From assembly GCA_009728235.1 (NCBI GenBank), contig WNZI01000031.1:1-39686 (forward strand): a stretch of DNA of 39,686 nucleotides, given 5' to 3'. A program made the translations under genes and the position numbers. A model generated the notes under the pieces. It was not told the origin of the DNA. It made no database searches and worked only from the letters and a program-made list of their open reading frames with translations. Shown one piece after another: positions 1 through 10,556 of the stretch. The first letter of the stretch is position 1. Each line of letters begins with the position of its first letter. Origin of the DNA: Vibrio cholerae (lineage in GTDB: Bacteria; Actinomycetota; Actinomycetes; Actinomycetales; Micrococcaceae).

Positions 1-56
1 CTGGGATCCGGCAGCCCGTGAGCCGCGGGCGGAGGGCTGGCCCTTCGCCGTTCCGG

Positions 57-98
57 GAGCCGGCCGTTCATCCGCCGTGGGCGAAGGACGGCCGGCTC
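57..98. terminator. strong hairpin downstream of eno
   Basis: Perfect 11-bp inverted repeat (57-67 pairs with 88-98, arm GAGCCGGCCGT) with a 20-nt loop, about 120 bp beyond the eno stop. There is no T-run, so it is a likely but unproven terminator and could serve transcripts from either side. The rest of 1-221 shows no convincing gene. Confidence 0.4.
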
Positions 99-221
99 GC
101 GGCACGTTCGGGCGGCGGGCAGTCATGGAGCTCCTCGTTCATGCTTTCGCGTCTGGTCGCGTCGTTCCTCGCGGAACCCGTCTATCGAGGGTAGCCGCCC
201 GCCGGATCACCTGCTGATCAA

Positions 222-1586
<1,365 letters not shown>

Positions 1587-1647
1587 CTAGTTCACGCGCG
1601 TCCCGGGCGCCGGTTGCATTCCTACCGTGACGTCGCGGCGCGGGGTC

Positions 1648-2352
1648 TCAGGACCCGCGGGCGGCGTCCTCCTGGAACGCCAGCACGGCACGGCGGAGTG
1701 CCCGTTCGGGGTCGACGCCGGAGGCCAGCGCCCGCCGGGTCACCGTCAGCAGTTCACGGCCGATGTCCGCCTCTCCGTCCGCGGTGGTCGCGTGGGAGCC
1801 GGCCGCACCCGTCCGGCGGAGGGTCTTGGCCGCGAACGCGAGCGCGGGCAGGTGATGCGGGATGCCGTCGAAGGGCGACGAACGCGACGGGTTCTCCTGC
1901 TCCTTCACGGTCCGCCACGTCGACTCGATCTCCTCCAGCGAGGGAGCACCCCCGGCACGCAACCCGCCATCGGGCGAGAACACGTGCGGGTTGCGGCGGA
2001 CGAGCTTGGCGGTCAGTCCGTCCACGACGTCCGCGAGGACGAAGGCTCCCTGCTCGGCCTGGAGCTGGGCGTGGAGCACCACCTGGAACAGGACGTCCCC
2101 GAGTTCGCCGCGAAGGTCCTCGAGGAGCTTCCTGTCCGGCTGGTCGGCACGAGCGACGTCGTCGACGGCCTCGTACAGCTCGTAGGTCTCCTCGACGAGG
2201 TAGCCGAGCAGCGCTGCAGGATCCAGTGCGGCGGTCCACGGACACTGCGAGCGAAGCAGCCCCACCACCTCGACGAGACGGTCGACAGCCGCGCCCGCGG
2301 AGGTCGGCGTCTCCGCAGGGCCAGGGTCATCCGTCGTCGTGGGACCGGTCAC
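1648..2352 (-). CDS. mazG: MazG family nucleoside triphosphate pyrophosphohydrolase
   Basis: Predicted to hydrolyse (d)NTPs or ppGpp-like nucleotides to monophosphates and pyrophosphate, a house-cleaning role. One MazG domain is visible: CPWTAALDPAALLGYLVEE near residues 40-58 with the EExxE-type metal site, then GELGDVLFQVVLHAQLQ, FVLADVVDGLTAKLVRRNP and the downstream TWRTVKEQE segment. This is the typical N-terminal MazG domain order. The 234-aa protein has an extra, poorly conserved C-terminal part. I chose the GTG at 2352, eight bases after the add stop, because the protein homology begins about 20 residues later; the frame is open further upstream but would overlap add. The short spacing suggests cotranscription with add. 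The start is less certain than the identity. Confidence 0.88.
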   Translation of the reverse strand: MTGPTTTDDPGPAETPTSAGAAVDRLVEVVGLLRSQCPWTAALDPAALLGYLVEETYELYEAVDDVARADQPDRKLLEDLRGELGDVLFQVVLHAQLQAEQGAFVLADVVDGLTAKLVRRNPHVFSPDGGLRAGGAPSLEEIESTWRTVKEQENPSRSSPFDGIPHHLPALAFAAKTLRRTGAAGSHATTADGEADIGRELLTVTRRALASGVDPERALRRAVLAFQEDAARGS

Positions 2353-2360
2353 GGCATCCG

Positions 2361-3518
2361 CTATTCCGACGCCTGCCGGGCGGCCTCGTCGAAGGCCTGG
2401 GAGATGTGCTCGGCGAGGGCCTCGCGGTCCTCGAGCGGCAGGAACGCGGCGTCGACGGCGTTGAGAGTCAGCTCGAGCAGGTCCCCGAGGTCGTACCCGA
2501 AGGTCTCCACCAGGAGCTCGAACTCGCCGGTCAGGGTCACACCGCTCATGAGTCGGTTGTCGGTGTTGACGGTGACCTTGAAACCCAGCTGGTAGAGCAG
2601 ATCGAACGGATGCGCGTCGATTGTGGTGCCGAATGCGGCGATGGCACCGGTCTGCAGGTTCGATGACGGGCACAGCTCCAGGGGGATGCCGCGGTCGCGC
2701 ACCCAGGAGGCGACCCGGCCGAGGTTCGCGATGCCGACCTCCTCGCCCTCTGCGGACTCCTCGTCGTCGGTCTCCTCGATCTCGATGTCCTCGGCGATGC
2801 GGACACCGTGGCCGAGTCGCAGTGCCCGACCGGCGACGAGTGCGTCCCGGATGCTGTCGAGCCCGGCGGCCTCGCCCGCGTGCACGGTCACGGGGAACTG
2901 CTCACCGGCGAGATAGGTGAAGGCGTCCGTGAAACGGGACGGCAGGAAACCGTTCTCGGCACCCGCGATGTCGAAACCGACGGCACCCCGATCGCGATGG
3001 CGGACGGCCAGTTCCGCGATCTCCTGGCCCCGGTCGGCGTGCCGCATGGCGGTGATGAGCTGGCCGACCTGGATGACGCGCCCTGCGGCGATGGCCGCCG
3101 CGGCGCCTGCCTCGAGGCCCTCCTGGACGGCTTCGACGGCTTCGTCGAGGCTCAGGCCCTGCCGGGTGTGCTGCTCAGGGGCCCAGCGGACCTCCGCGTA
3201 CACGACGCCGTCGAGCGCCAGGTCCTCGACGAACTCCTTCGCCACCCGGATGAGCCCCTCGCGCGTCTGCATCACGGCGATGGTGTGGTCGAAGGTCTCG
3301 AGGTACCTTTCCAGCGATCCCGAGTCGGCCGACTCCTGGAACCATGCACCGAGGGACGCGGCGTCGGACGCCGGCAGTTCGTGGCCGATCCCCGCCGCGA
3401 GGTCGAGGATCGTCGCGGGCCGCAACCCGCCGTCGAGGTGGTCGTGGAGGGAGACCTTCGGGAGGGTCCGGATGTCGATGGCGGCGTCGGAGACGATGTC
3501 GTTCTGGGTCTGGGTCAC
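2361..3518 (-). CDS. add: adenosine deaminase
   Basis: Deaminates adenosine or deoxyadenosine to inosine or deoxyinosine in purine salvage. All zinc-site elements are visible: HDH at residues 25-27 (LHDHLDGG), H213 and E216 in VHAGEA, H237 in LGHGVR and D320 in NTDNRLMSG; SSNLQTGA follows at about 285. Residues 243-262 form a very acidic stretch between LGHGVR and the next conserved block, where many adenosine deaminases are shorter. The GTG start at 3518 gives 385 aa and the expected N-terminus. The frame is open far upstream (to 4454), but that part is the shadow of the DedA gene. It is transcribed together with mazG and lies near the nucleoside operon, which fits a salvage role. Confidence 0.95.
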   Translation of the reverse strand: MTQTQNDIVSDAAIDIRTLPKVSLHDHLDGGLRPATILDLAAGIGHELPASDAASLGAWFQESADSGSLERYLETFDHTIAVMQTREGLIRVAKEFVEDLALDGVVYAEVRWAPEQHTRQGLSLDEAVEAVQEGLEAGAAAAIAAGRVIQVGQLITAMRHADRGQEIAELAVRHRDRGAVGFDIAGAENGFLPSRFTDAFTYLAGEQFPVTVHAGEAAGLDSIRDALVAGRALRLGHGVRIAEDIEIEETDDEESAEGEEVGIANLGRVASWVRDRGIPLELCPSSNLQTGAIAAFGTTIDAHPFDLLYQLGFKVTVNTDNRLMSGVTLTGEFELLVETFGYDLGDLLELTLNAVDAAFLPLEDREALAEHISQAFDEAARQASE

Positions 3519-3541
3519 GCTGCCAAGCCTACGCGATGGCC

Positions 3542-4225
3542 TTACGACCGGCTCGACTCGCAGGCCCGCTCGGGTGCGTGCACGGGCTCCTCGACGGCAG
3601 CCTCGAGCGGGGTGGATCCCCTGACCAGCGCTATGACCCGGTCGACGACGAAGCCGAGGACGACGGCGATCGCGATGGCCACCGCCACGCCCAGCAGGTG
3701 GTTGTGCTGGAACCAGGTACCCGCCACCGCGCCGATGCCCACGGAGTAACCGGCCCACACGGCACCGGAGAGGGCGGTGAGGGCGACGAACCGGCGTTGG
3801 GAGTATCCCGTGGCGCCCGCCGTGAGGTTGACGGCGACCCGGCCGATGGGGATGAAGCGTGCCACCAGGATGAGGGACGCGGCCCGTTTCGCGAGCTCGT
3901 TGCCCGCCCAGCCGAAGGACCGCTGCATCCGGGGGCGCCGCATCCAGCGGAAGCGCGTGGTTCCGATGGCCCTGCCGATGCAGTAGGCGATGTTGTCCCC
4001 GATGAAGGCTCCGAGCCCTGCGACCAGGATCAGCAGCCAGGGGTTCGGGACGCCCTGGGTGATGACGAGCGAGGCCAGGCCGACGACGACGGATTCGCTC
4101 GGGATCGGAGGGAAGAACCCGTCCACGACGCAGCAGACCAGGACGAGCAGGTACACCCAGGGCTGTTCGGCGGCGGCGAGCACGAAGTCGCTGATGCCGT
4201 TCAATGCACTGGTGATCGCGTCCAT
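3542..4225 (-). CDS. DedA family (SNARE-associated type) membrane protein
   Basis: A 227-aa integral membrane protein of the DedA family, whose members are linked to lipid carrier recycling (undecaprenyl phosphate or phospholipid scrambling) and membrane homeostasis. Visible hallmarks are the re-entrant segment FFPPIPSE at residues 37-44, GDNIAYCIGR at about 76-85, and the RFIPIGR motif at 123-129 that matches the family's R-F-x-P-x-x-R signature. Several hydrophobic helices follow. The C-terminal tail of about 30 residues is charged and probably cytoplasmic. It lies 23 bp upstream of add and could share its transcript, although no functional link is obvious. The exact substrate cannot be read from sequence. 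Confidence 0.88.
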   Translation of the reverse strand: MDAITSALNGISDFVLAAAEQPWVYLLVLVCCVVDGFFPPIPSESVVVGLASLVITQGVPNPWLLILVAGLGAFIGDNIAYCIGRAIGTTRFRWMRRPRMQRSFGWAGNELAKRAASLILVARFIPIGRVAVNLTAGATGYSQRRFVALTALSGAVWAGYSVGIGAVAGTWFQHNHLLGVAVAIAIAVVLGFVVDRVIALVRGSTPLEAAVEEPVHAPERACESSRS

Positions 4226-4284
4226 ACCTCGACGCTACCGTTCGGCCGCGCTCCGGGTCGTCGGCCTTCCGGGCTAGATGCGCA

Positions 4285-4319
4285 GGGGCCGGCCTCACCC
4301 CCTGGGATGAGGCGGCCCC
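4285..4319 (-). terminator. hairpin after the nucleoside salvage operon
   Basis: GGGGCC plus GCCTCA pair with TGAGGC and GGCCCC, giving a 12-bp stem with one bulged G and a 9-nt loop. It lies between the deoA stop and the DedA start, both on the minus strand. There is no T-run, so it may be a GC-type terminator typical of high-GC bacteria. Confidence 0.5.
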
Positions 4320-4365
4320 GGATGCCCTAGGGGTTTCCCCCCAGTGCCGTGCAACCGTCCGGCTG

Positions 4366-5651
4366 CTACGCGATGCGGTCGATGATGAGCTGCTGCGCGG
4401 GCCGTGAGCCCTCGGGAGCGATGACGACGGCGTCCGCCAGGGCTTCGCGGGCACGGTCGAACCGATCAGGGGTGTCGGTCAGCAGCGTCATGAGCGGTTC
4501 TCCCGCGCGGACCGTGGCGCCCGGCTTCGCGTGCAGGCGGATGCCAGCTCCTGCCTGCACCTGGTCCTCCTTGCGGGCACGTCCGGCGCCGAGCCGCCAG
4601 GCGGCGACACCGACCGACAGTGCGTCGAGTCCCACGAGGACGCCGTCGGCCGGCGCGAGAACGACCTCGGACTCCCTCGCCACGGGCAGAGCAGCACGGG
4701 GATCCCCGCCCTGGGCCTCGATCATCCGGTTCCAGACGTCCATGGCGCGGCCATCCTTCAGCGCGGCGGCCGGATCGGCGTCGTGCACCCCTGCACAGGC
4801 CAGCATCTCCTGGGCGAGGCGGACCGTGAGCTCGACGACGTCGGCCGGCCCACCGCCTGCGAGGACCTCCACCGATTCCTCGACCTCGATGGCGTTGCCC
4901 GCGGTGAGTCCGAGCGGGGTGCTCATGTCCGTGAGCAGCGCCACGGTGTTCACCCCGGCGTCCTTCCCGAGGGCCACCATGGTCTCCGCGAGTTCGCGTG
5001 CCTGGTCGACGTCCTTCATGAACGCGCCGCTGCCGACCTTCACGTCCAGCACCAGGGCACCGGTGCCCTCGGCGATCTTCTTGCTCATGATCGAGGACGC
5101 GATCAGCGGGATGGCCTCCACGGTGCCGGTGACGTCGCGGAGGGCGTAGAGCTTCTTGTCGGCGGGGGCGAGCCCGGTGCCGGCAGCGCAGATGACGGCT
5201 CCCACCTCGGCGAGCTGCCGCATCATGTCCTCGTTGCTGAGGTGCGCCCGCCAGCCGGGGATGGATTCCAGCTTGTCCAGGGTGCCGCCGTGTGGCCGAG
5301 CCCGCGACCGGAGAGCTGCGGCACGGCCACACCGAAGACGGCGACGAGCGGAGCCAGGGGCAACGTGATCTTGTCCCCCACCCCTCCGGTGGAGTGCTTG
5401 TCGCTTGTCGGCCTGCCCAGCGAGGAGAAGTCCATGCGCTCGCCCGAGGCGATCATGGCCGCCGTCCAGCGCGAGATCTCCGCCCGGTCCATGCCGTTGA
5501 GCAGGATGGCCATGTTCAGCGCGGCCATCTGCTCGTCGGCGATCACTCCGCGCGTGTAGGCGTCGATGGTCCAGTCGATCTGCTCGGGGCTGAGCGTGCC
5601 CCTGTCGCGCTTGACGCGGATGATGTCGACGGCGTCGAAGGCTTCGGTCAT
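4366..5651 (-). pseudogene. deoA: thymidine (pyrimidine-nucleoside) phosphorylase, frame broken by one missing base
   Basis: Would cleave thymidine or deoxyuridine with phosphate to base plus deoxyribose-1-phosphate. The N-terminal part begins at the ATG at 5651 (MTEAFDAVDIIRVKRDRG, AGAGG upstream) and runs in frame to SGRGLGHT at about 5290. The rest, starting with LDKLESIPGW and containing DVKVGSGAFMKD, lies in a second frame to 4366. Observed ACGGCGGCACC (minus strand, 5281-5291) becomes ACGGGCGGCACC if one G is restored; this recreates the conserved GHTGGTLDKLES signature and a 428-aa protein. Both halves are well conserved and have no other lesion, so a sequencing error or a very recent mutation is more likely than old decay. 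It is the last gene of the nucleoside uptake operon, 109 bp after cdd. Confidence 0.88.
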
Positions 5652-5760
5652 GGGAAATCCTCTGGGTTGTCCTGATGGTGAACGAATGCTGGTGGAACTC
5701 CTGGTGGGAGCCCGGGTCGGGGCCTCGGCGCCCGGGGGCTGCCCGGCGTCGCCTCGCCGC

Positions 5761-6156
5761 TCAGGTGAGATGCTGCGGTCCGAAGGCGTCGGGCAGGACC
5801 TCGTCCATGGTCCGGATCCCACTGACGGTCATGAGCACCATGTCGGGTGCCCGGAACTCGTACAGCAGCTGGCGGCAGCGGCCGCACGGCATGAGCGGGT
5901 CCCCCTTCGCGTCGACGCAGCTGAAGGCCCGGATGCGCCCCCCTCCGCTCATGGCCAGGGCGCTGACGAGCGCGCACTCGGCGCACAGGGTCAGACCGTA
6001 GGAGGCGTTCTCCACGTTGCAGCCGGAGATGATGCGGCCGTCGTCGAGCAGAGCCGCGACTCCGACGGGGAACTTGGAGTACGGCACGTAGGCGCGGGTC
6101 ATCGCTTCCGTCGCCGTGGCGGCGAGCTGCTCCCACGGGATCTGGTCGTCTGTCAT
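5761..6156 (-). CDS. cdd: cytidine deaminase
   Basis: Converts cytidine and deoxycytidine to uridine and deoxyuridine in pyrimidine salvage. The 131-aa length matches the small tetrameric type. The zinc site is complete: C58-A59-E60 in LCAECALVSALA and C91/C94 in PCGRCRQLLYEF. The substrate-binding NVENASYG precedes it, and PYSKFPVGVA at 25-34 is the usual N-terminal block. The ATG at 6156 has GAGGAGG at suitable spacing and begins 14 bp after the second permease, so it is cotranscribed with the transporter. Its product feeds deoA, the next gene. Confidence 0.96.
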   Translation of the reverse strand: MTDDQIPWEQLAATATEAMTRAYVPYSKFPVGVAALLDDGRIISGCNVENASYGLTLCAECALVSALAMSGGGRIRAFSCVDAKGDPLMPCGRCRQLLYEFRAPDMVLMTVSGIRTMDEVLPDAFGPQHLT

Positions 6157-6170
6157 GCTTCTCGGCCTCC

Positions 6171-7454
6171 TCAGCCCTTGATGTATGGAATGCCGCTGGC
6201 TCCCGGCGCGCGCGAGCGACCCACCAGGCCCGCGACGGCGAAGACCGTCACGACGTAGGGAAGCATGCGCAGGAACTGGTCCGGCACCGGGGTACCCAGC
6301 AGGCTCAGCACGTTGGAGAGGTTCGTCGCGAACCCGAACAGGAGCGCGGCGAAGAAGGCACCGATCGGGTTCCAGCGCCCGAAGATGAGTGCTGCCAGCG
6401 CGATGTAGCCCTGGCCCGCGGTCATGTCCCTGCCGAAGCCGGAGACCGCCACGAGCGTGAAGAACGATCCGCCGACGCCCGCGACCACGCCTGCGAGGAG
6501 CACGTTCATGAAGCGCATCCGGTTGACGTTGACGCCCAGCGTGTCGGCCGCCTTCGGGTGCTCCCTGACCGCGCGGGTCCGCAGTCCCCACCGCGAGTGG
6601 TAGAGCGCCACGTAGATGACCGCGACGGCGACGTACATCAGGTAGCCGACGATGGTCTGCTCGAAGAGGATCGGGCCGATGACCGGGATGTCCGCGAGGA
6701 ACGGTATCTCGATGACGGGAAGGCGTGGCGGAGAGTTCCACCGCGCGGAATCCTCGCTGAGGACGGCGGAGAAGAGGAACCCGGTCAGCCCGGAGACCAG
6801 GACGTTCAGCACCACACCGACGATCACCTGGTTCACGACGTACCGGATGCTGAAGACGGCGAGCACGAGCGAGACGAGCACACCCGCGACGGCCGCAGCG
6901 AGCAGCCCCACGAAGGCGCTCCCGGAGAGAGAGGCGGCGACGGCGGCCGCGAAGGCCCCGAACAGCAGCTGCCCCTCGATGGCGATGTTGACGACGCCGG
7001 ACCGCTCGCAGAGCACGCCCGAGAGCGAACCGAAGATCAGCGGCACCGCAAGGGTCACCGACCCCGCGAGGAGGCCGTAGAGGGCGACGTTCGGTGTGCG
7101 GGCGCTGCCCACCACCCAGGTCAGAAAGGCGATCAGGAACAGGACCGCGAACACGCCCAGCACCCACCGGGGCACCTTCCGGTCGGACCCGGTGCGCAGG
7201 ACCGCGAGGACGGCGAGCGCCAGCATGCCCAGGGCCCCGATCCACCCGATGACCGGGGCGGACACCACGATCGACGGGAGGACGATCGGATCGTTCTCCT
7301 CCGAGAGCCTGAAGGTGACATCGTTCCCCGGTGCTCCGAGCGCGAACACGAGCAGGGAGAACAGGGCGACGACGGACAGGATGATCGGGTTCTTCCAACT
7401 GCGCACGTTCGTGGCGCCTGCCCCGGTCACGGGTGCGGTCGTTGCTGTGCTCAT
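6171..7454 (-). CDS. nucleoside ABC transporter permease 2 (NupQ/COG1079 type)
   Basis: Inner-membrane permease of a BMP-type nucleoside importer, 427 aa with about ten hydrophobic helices. The core carries SGVVNIAIEGQLLFGAF, the typical signature of this permease class, followed by VVNQVIVGVVLNVLVSGLTGF and the C-terminal block GQGYIALAALIFGRWNP. The first 100 residues add extra helices, as in other actinobacterial members. The ATG at 7454 overlaps the upstream permease stop in an ATGA junction, so the two permeases are translationally coupled and probably form a heterodimer. The conserved residues identify the family, while the substrate (nucleosides) is inferred from the neighbouring cdd, deoA and add. 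Confidence 0.9.
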   Translation of the reverse strand: MSTATTAPVTGAGATNVRSWKNPIILSVVALFSLLVFALGAPGNDVTFRLSEENDPIVLPSIVVSAPVIGWIGALGMLALAVLAVLRTGSDRKVPRWVLGVFAVLFLIAFLTWVVGSARTPNVALYGLLAGSVTLAVPLIFGSLSGVLCERSGVVNIAIEGQLLFGAFAAAVAASLSGSAFVGLLAAAVAGVLVSLVLAVFSIRYVVNQVIVGVVLNVLVSGLTGFLFSAVLSEDSARWNSPPRLPVIEIPFLADIPVIGPILFEQTIVGYLMYVAVAVIYVALYHSRWGLRTRAVREHPKAADTLGVNVNRMRFMNVLLAGVVAGVGGSFFTLVAVSGFGRDMTAGQGYIALAALIFGRWNPIGAFFAALLFGFATNLSNVLSLLGTPVPDQFLRMLPYVVTVFAVAGLVGRSRAPGASGIPYIKG

Positions 7455-8849
7455 GCTGCTGCTCCGGTCGAGGCTGGCGTGGTGGTGGCGGACCCGCCCT
7501 TGCCGGCGCGTGGAGCCCCGGGCGTGGGAAGGCGGAAGAGCGCGCGGACGAGCGGCGGCGCTGCGATGAAGAGCACGATCAGCGACTGCACCACGAGGAC
7601 GATGTCGATGCTCGTTCCCGTCGAGGCCTGCATGGTCACTCCGCCGGCGCGGAAGGCGCCGAACAGGATCCCGGCGGCGAAGGTGCCCCACGGGGAGGAC
7701 CTGCCGAGCAGCGCCACGGTGATGGCGTCGAAACCGAAGCTCGCTGCCACGCCCGAGGTCAGGACCTTCTCGGTTCCCGATACCTGTGCCACTCCTGCGA
7801 GGCCCGCAAGGGCTCCCGCGATCGCCATGGCGAGGATGTAGCCCTTGCTGACGTTGACGCCCGCGGTGCGCGCAGCACTCGCGTTGGCGCCCACCGCGCG
7901 GAGTTCGAAGCCGACGGTCGAGCGGTTGAGCAGCCACCACACGAAGATGGTCGCGGCCACCGCCACGATGAAGCCCCAGTGCAGCCGGAACGCGCCGCCG
8001 AGCAGCGGCGGGTAGAGTGCCGTCGCGTCGAGCTGCGGGCTGATCGGGTTCGTCGAGCCGGGGCGCTGGAACGCCGGCGTGCTGAGGAAGTACAGCACCA
8101 GGTTGGTGGCGATGTAGTTGAACATGATCGTCAGGATGACCTCGTGGGCGCCGTACGCGCCTTGAGGAGTCCGACGAGGCCGGCCCAGACGGCACCTCCG
8201 ACCATGCCCGCGAGGATCACCAGCAGGAGATGGATGCCGGCCGGCAGGTGCAGCGTGAAGCCGACCCAGCCCGCGAAGGTCGCGCCGATGAGGATCTGGC
8301 CCTGCGCACCGATGTTGAAGAGGCCCGCCCGGAAGGCGAGCGCGACGCCGAGCCCGGCGCAGATGAGCGGTGTCGCGACGGTGAGGGTCTGCGTGAGGGG
8401 GTAGATCATCCGCGTGAAGGTGTCACCCTCGACGTTGAACACGGAACCCTGGAAGAGCGCGATGTAGGCACTCGACGCCGCGGTCCATGCCGCTCCGATG
8501 GTGTCCTGGGGTCGGCTGAAGAAGTACGACGACGCCCGTGCGACCTCCGGGTCGGTCACGGCGATGAGCAGCCCGCCGAGGATCAGCGAGAGCACCACCG
8601 ACAGGAAGGCGACGAGCGCGTTCCCCGTCATGATGCGCTGCATCAGGTTCGACTCGGGCGCGGTCGCCGTCCCGAGGGCGGCGGCCGTGGGCGGAACGGC
8701 GGGAGGCTGCGACTGCCCGTCCGGCCGTCTGCCGCGGCCTGCTCGAGGCGCACCTCGTCCTGGCGTGCGGCGTCCTTCGCCTCGCGACGCGACTGGGGGG
8801 CGCCGTCGTCGCCGGCCGGGGTTGCCGGCCGATCCTCCTGCGGTGTCAC
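7451..8849 (-). pseudogene. nucleoside ABC transporter permease 1 (NupP/COG4603 type), frame broken once or twice
   Basis: First permease of the BMP-type importer, present in three reading frames. The start at 8849 overlaps the ATPase stop in an ATGA junction and gives a hydrophilic N-terminus (DDGAPQSRREAKDAARQDEV). The frame then moves to the one that contains LMQRIMTGNALVAFLSV at about 8643, probably near 8720; the exact point cannot be fixed because both frames are open. A second, clear break lies at 8146-8154: adding one G to minus-strand ACGGCGCCC restores LLKARTGAHEVILTIMFNYI, the family signature. The rest is intact to the ATGA junction with permease 2 at 7451. Repaired length would be about 466 aa. 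Both lesions are single-base losses. Confidence 0.82.
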
Positions 8850-10390
8850 AGGTTTCCTCCTTGAACGTCGTGTGCCTGTGCCAGCGCTTCGTCGGCGGAC
8901 ATGCCTGCCATCATGAGGCCGAGGACATCCCTCGAGACCGTGCCGGGCACGATCCCCATGAGGCGTCCGCGGTACAGCACCGCGATGCGGTCGGCCAGTT
9001 CCAGGACCTCGTCGAGCTCGGTGGAGACGATGATCACGGGTGTCCCGCCGTCGCGCTCGGCGACGATGCGACGGTGCAGGAACTCGATGGACCCGACGTC
9101 GACGCCGCGGGTGGGCTGGGAGGCGATGAACAGTTTGAGCGGCCGCGAGAACTCCCGGGCCATGACGACCTTCTGCTGGTTACCACCGGAGAGGGTCCCG
9201 GCGGCCGCCGAAGCGGACTGCGTGCGGACGTCGTACTCCGCGATCTTCTCCTCGGCGTTCTTCTCGATCGCCGAGGGGGACATCGACAGTCCCCTGGCGA
9301 AGGGCGCGTCGTCGTACCGGTTGAGGATCAGGTTCTCCGCGACGGAGAAGGATCCGACGAGGCCCTCCACGCTCCGGTCCTCGGGAACGAACCCAACCCC
9401 TGCGCGGATCACGTCCTTGACCCTGCGTCCGACGAGTTCCTCCCCGCCCAGGGTGATCGACCCGGTGACGTGGTCCTGCAGTCCCATGATCGCTTCGGTG
9501 AGCTCGGTCTGGCCGTTGCCCTGCACGCCCGCGATCGCGAGGATCTCCCCCTTGGCGACCTCGAAGCTCAGCCCGTCCACCACGCGCTGGCCGTTCGAGG
9601 CCTGCACGGTGAGGTCGCGCACCTTGAAGGTGGCCTCGCCCGGGGTGGCGGGCTTCTTGTCGAGCGTGAGACTCACGGAGCGCCCCACCATGAGGGACGC
9701 GAGTTCGGTGGTCGGAGCTCCGGGATCGGCGGTACCCACCACCTTTCCGCGGCGGATCACGGTGATGACGTCGGAGACGGCCTTGACCTCGCGCAGCTTG
9801 TGGGAGATGAAGACGATCGACTTCCCGTCAGCCGTGAGCTGGCTCATGATCCCGAGCAACTCGTCGGTCTCCTTGGGCGTCAGCACGGCCGTCGGCTCGT
9901 CGAGGATGAGCACCTCGGCGTCGCGCACGAGCGCCTTGATGATCTCGACGCGCTGCTGGACACCGACCGGGAGGTCCTCGACGACGGCGTCGGGGTCGAC
10001 GTCGAACCCGTACTGGTCCGAGATCTGGCGGATCCGCGTGCGGGTCTCCTGCAGGTTCAGCATGCCGCCCGCCTTCGTGGACTCGTTACCGAGGGCCACG
10101 TTCTCCGCGACGGTGAAGACCGGCACGAGCATGAAGTGCTGGTGCACCATGCCGATGCCGGCCGCCATGGCGTCTCCCGGACCCTTGAAGGTCACGGGCT
10201 TGTCGTTGACGAGGATCTCGCCCTCGGTCGGGTCGTACAGTCCGTACAGCACGTTCATGAGCGTGGACTTGCCGGCCCCGTTCTCGCCCAGCAGGCTGTG
10301 GACCTGTCCCGGCTCGACGACGAGGTCGATGGAATCGTTGGCGACGAGCGACCCGAAGCGCTTCGTGATGCCGATCAGCTCGAGTTTCAC
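8846..10390 (-). CDS. nucleoside ABC transporter ATP-binding protein (double ATPase, NupO type)
   Basis: Cytoplasmic energising subunit with two fused nucleotide-binding domains, 514 aa. Domain 1 has Walker A GENGAGKS at residues 35-42, LPVGVQQRVEIIKAL as the signature region and Walker [12 protein letters not shown]. Domain 2 begins at about 260 with a degenerate P-loop GVQGNGQTELTEA, then [14 protein letters not shown] and the degenerate Walker B LFIASQPTRGVD. This asymmetric arrangement is typical for BMP/ribose-type importers. The ATG at 10390 begins MKLELIGITKRFG. It follows the binding lipoprotein gene after a hairpin and overlaps the permease 1 start by four bases. Substrate class is inferred from gene context. 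Confidence 0.93.
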   Translation of the reverse strand: MKLELIGITKRFGSLVANDSIDLVVEPGQVHSLLGENGAGKSTLMNVLYGLYDPTEGEILVNDKPVTFKGPGDAMAAGIGMVHQHFMLVPVFTVAENVALGNESTKAGGMLNLQETRTRIRQISDQYGFDVDPDAVVEDLPVGVQQRVEIIKALVRDAEVLILDEPTAVLTPKETDELLGIMSQLTADGKSIVFISHKLREVKAVSDVITVIRRGKVVGTADPGAPTTELASLMVGRSVSLTLDKKPATPGEATFKVRDLTVQASNGQRVVDGLSFEVAKGEILAIAGVQGNGQTELTEAIMGLQDHVTGSITLGGEELVGRRVKDVIRAGVGFVPEDRSVEGLVGSFSVAENLILNRYDDAPFARGLSMSPSAIEKNAEEKIAEYDVRTQSASAAAGTLSGGNQQKVVMAREFSRPLKLFIASQPTRGVDVGSIEFLHRRIVAERDGGTPVIIVSTELDEVLELADRIAVLYRGRLMGIVPGTVSRDVLGLMMAGMSADEALAQAHDVQGGNL

Positions 10391-10497
10391 AACTCAACCA
10401 GCCTGTTCTGTTCTGTTGCCTTCGCGTCGGAGTCGAGCGGAAGTCATCGGAAAGGATACCGGGTGCGGCGTCGGAGCACGCTCTCGGGACGAACGCA

Positions 10498-10540
10498 AAC
10501 CGCCTTCCTCCCGGCGTCGGTCCGCGGGAGGAAGGCGGTT
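10498..10540 (-). terminator. intra-operon hairpin between binding protein and ATPase genes
   Basis: Perfect 16-bp inverted repeat (10498-10513 and 10525-10540) with an 11-nt loop, 17 bp after the lipoprotein stop and 108 bp before the ATPase start. It probably terminates or protects part of the transcript so the binding protein is made in excess over the membrane parts, as is common for ABC importers. That role is an inference. Confidence 0.6.
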
Positions 10541-10556
10541 CTGCGAAGGTGCTGTA

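Noticed and set aside
3519-4454. In-frame extension that would make adenosine deaminase a 697-residue fusion
   Set aside because: The added part overlaps the DedA gene in another frame, is Arg/Pro-rich and has no family similarity; GTG 3518 gives the normal N-terminus.
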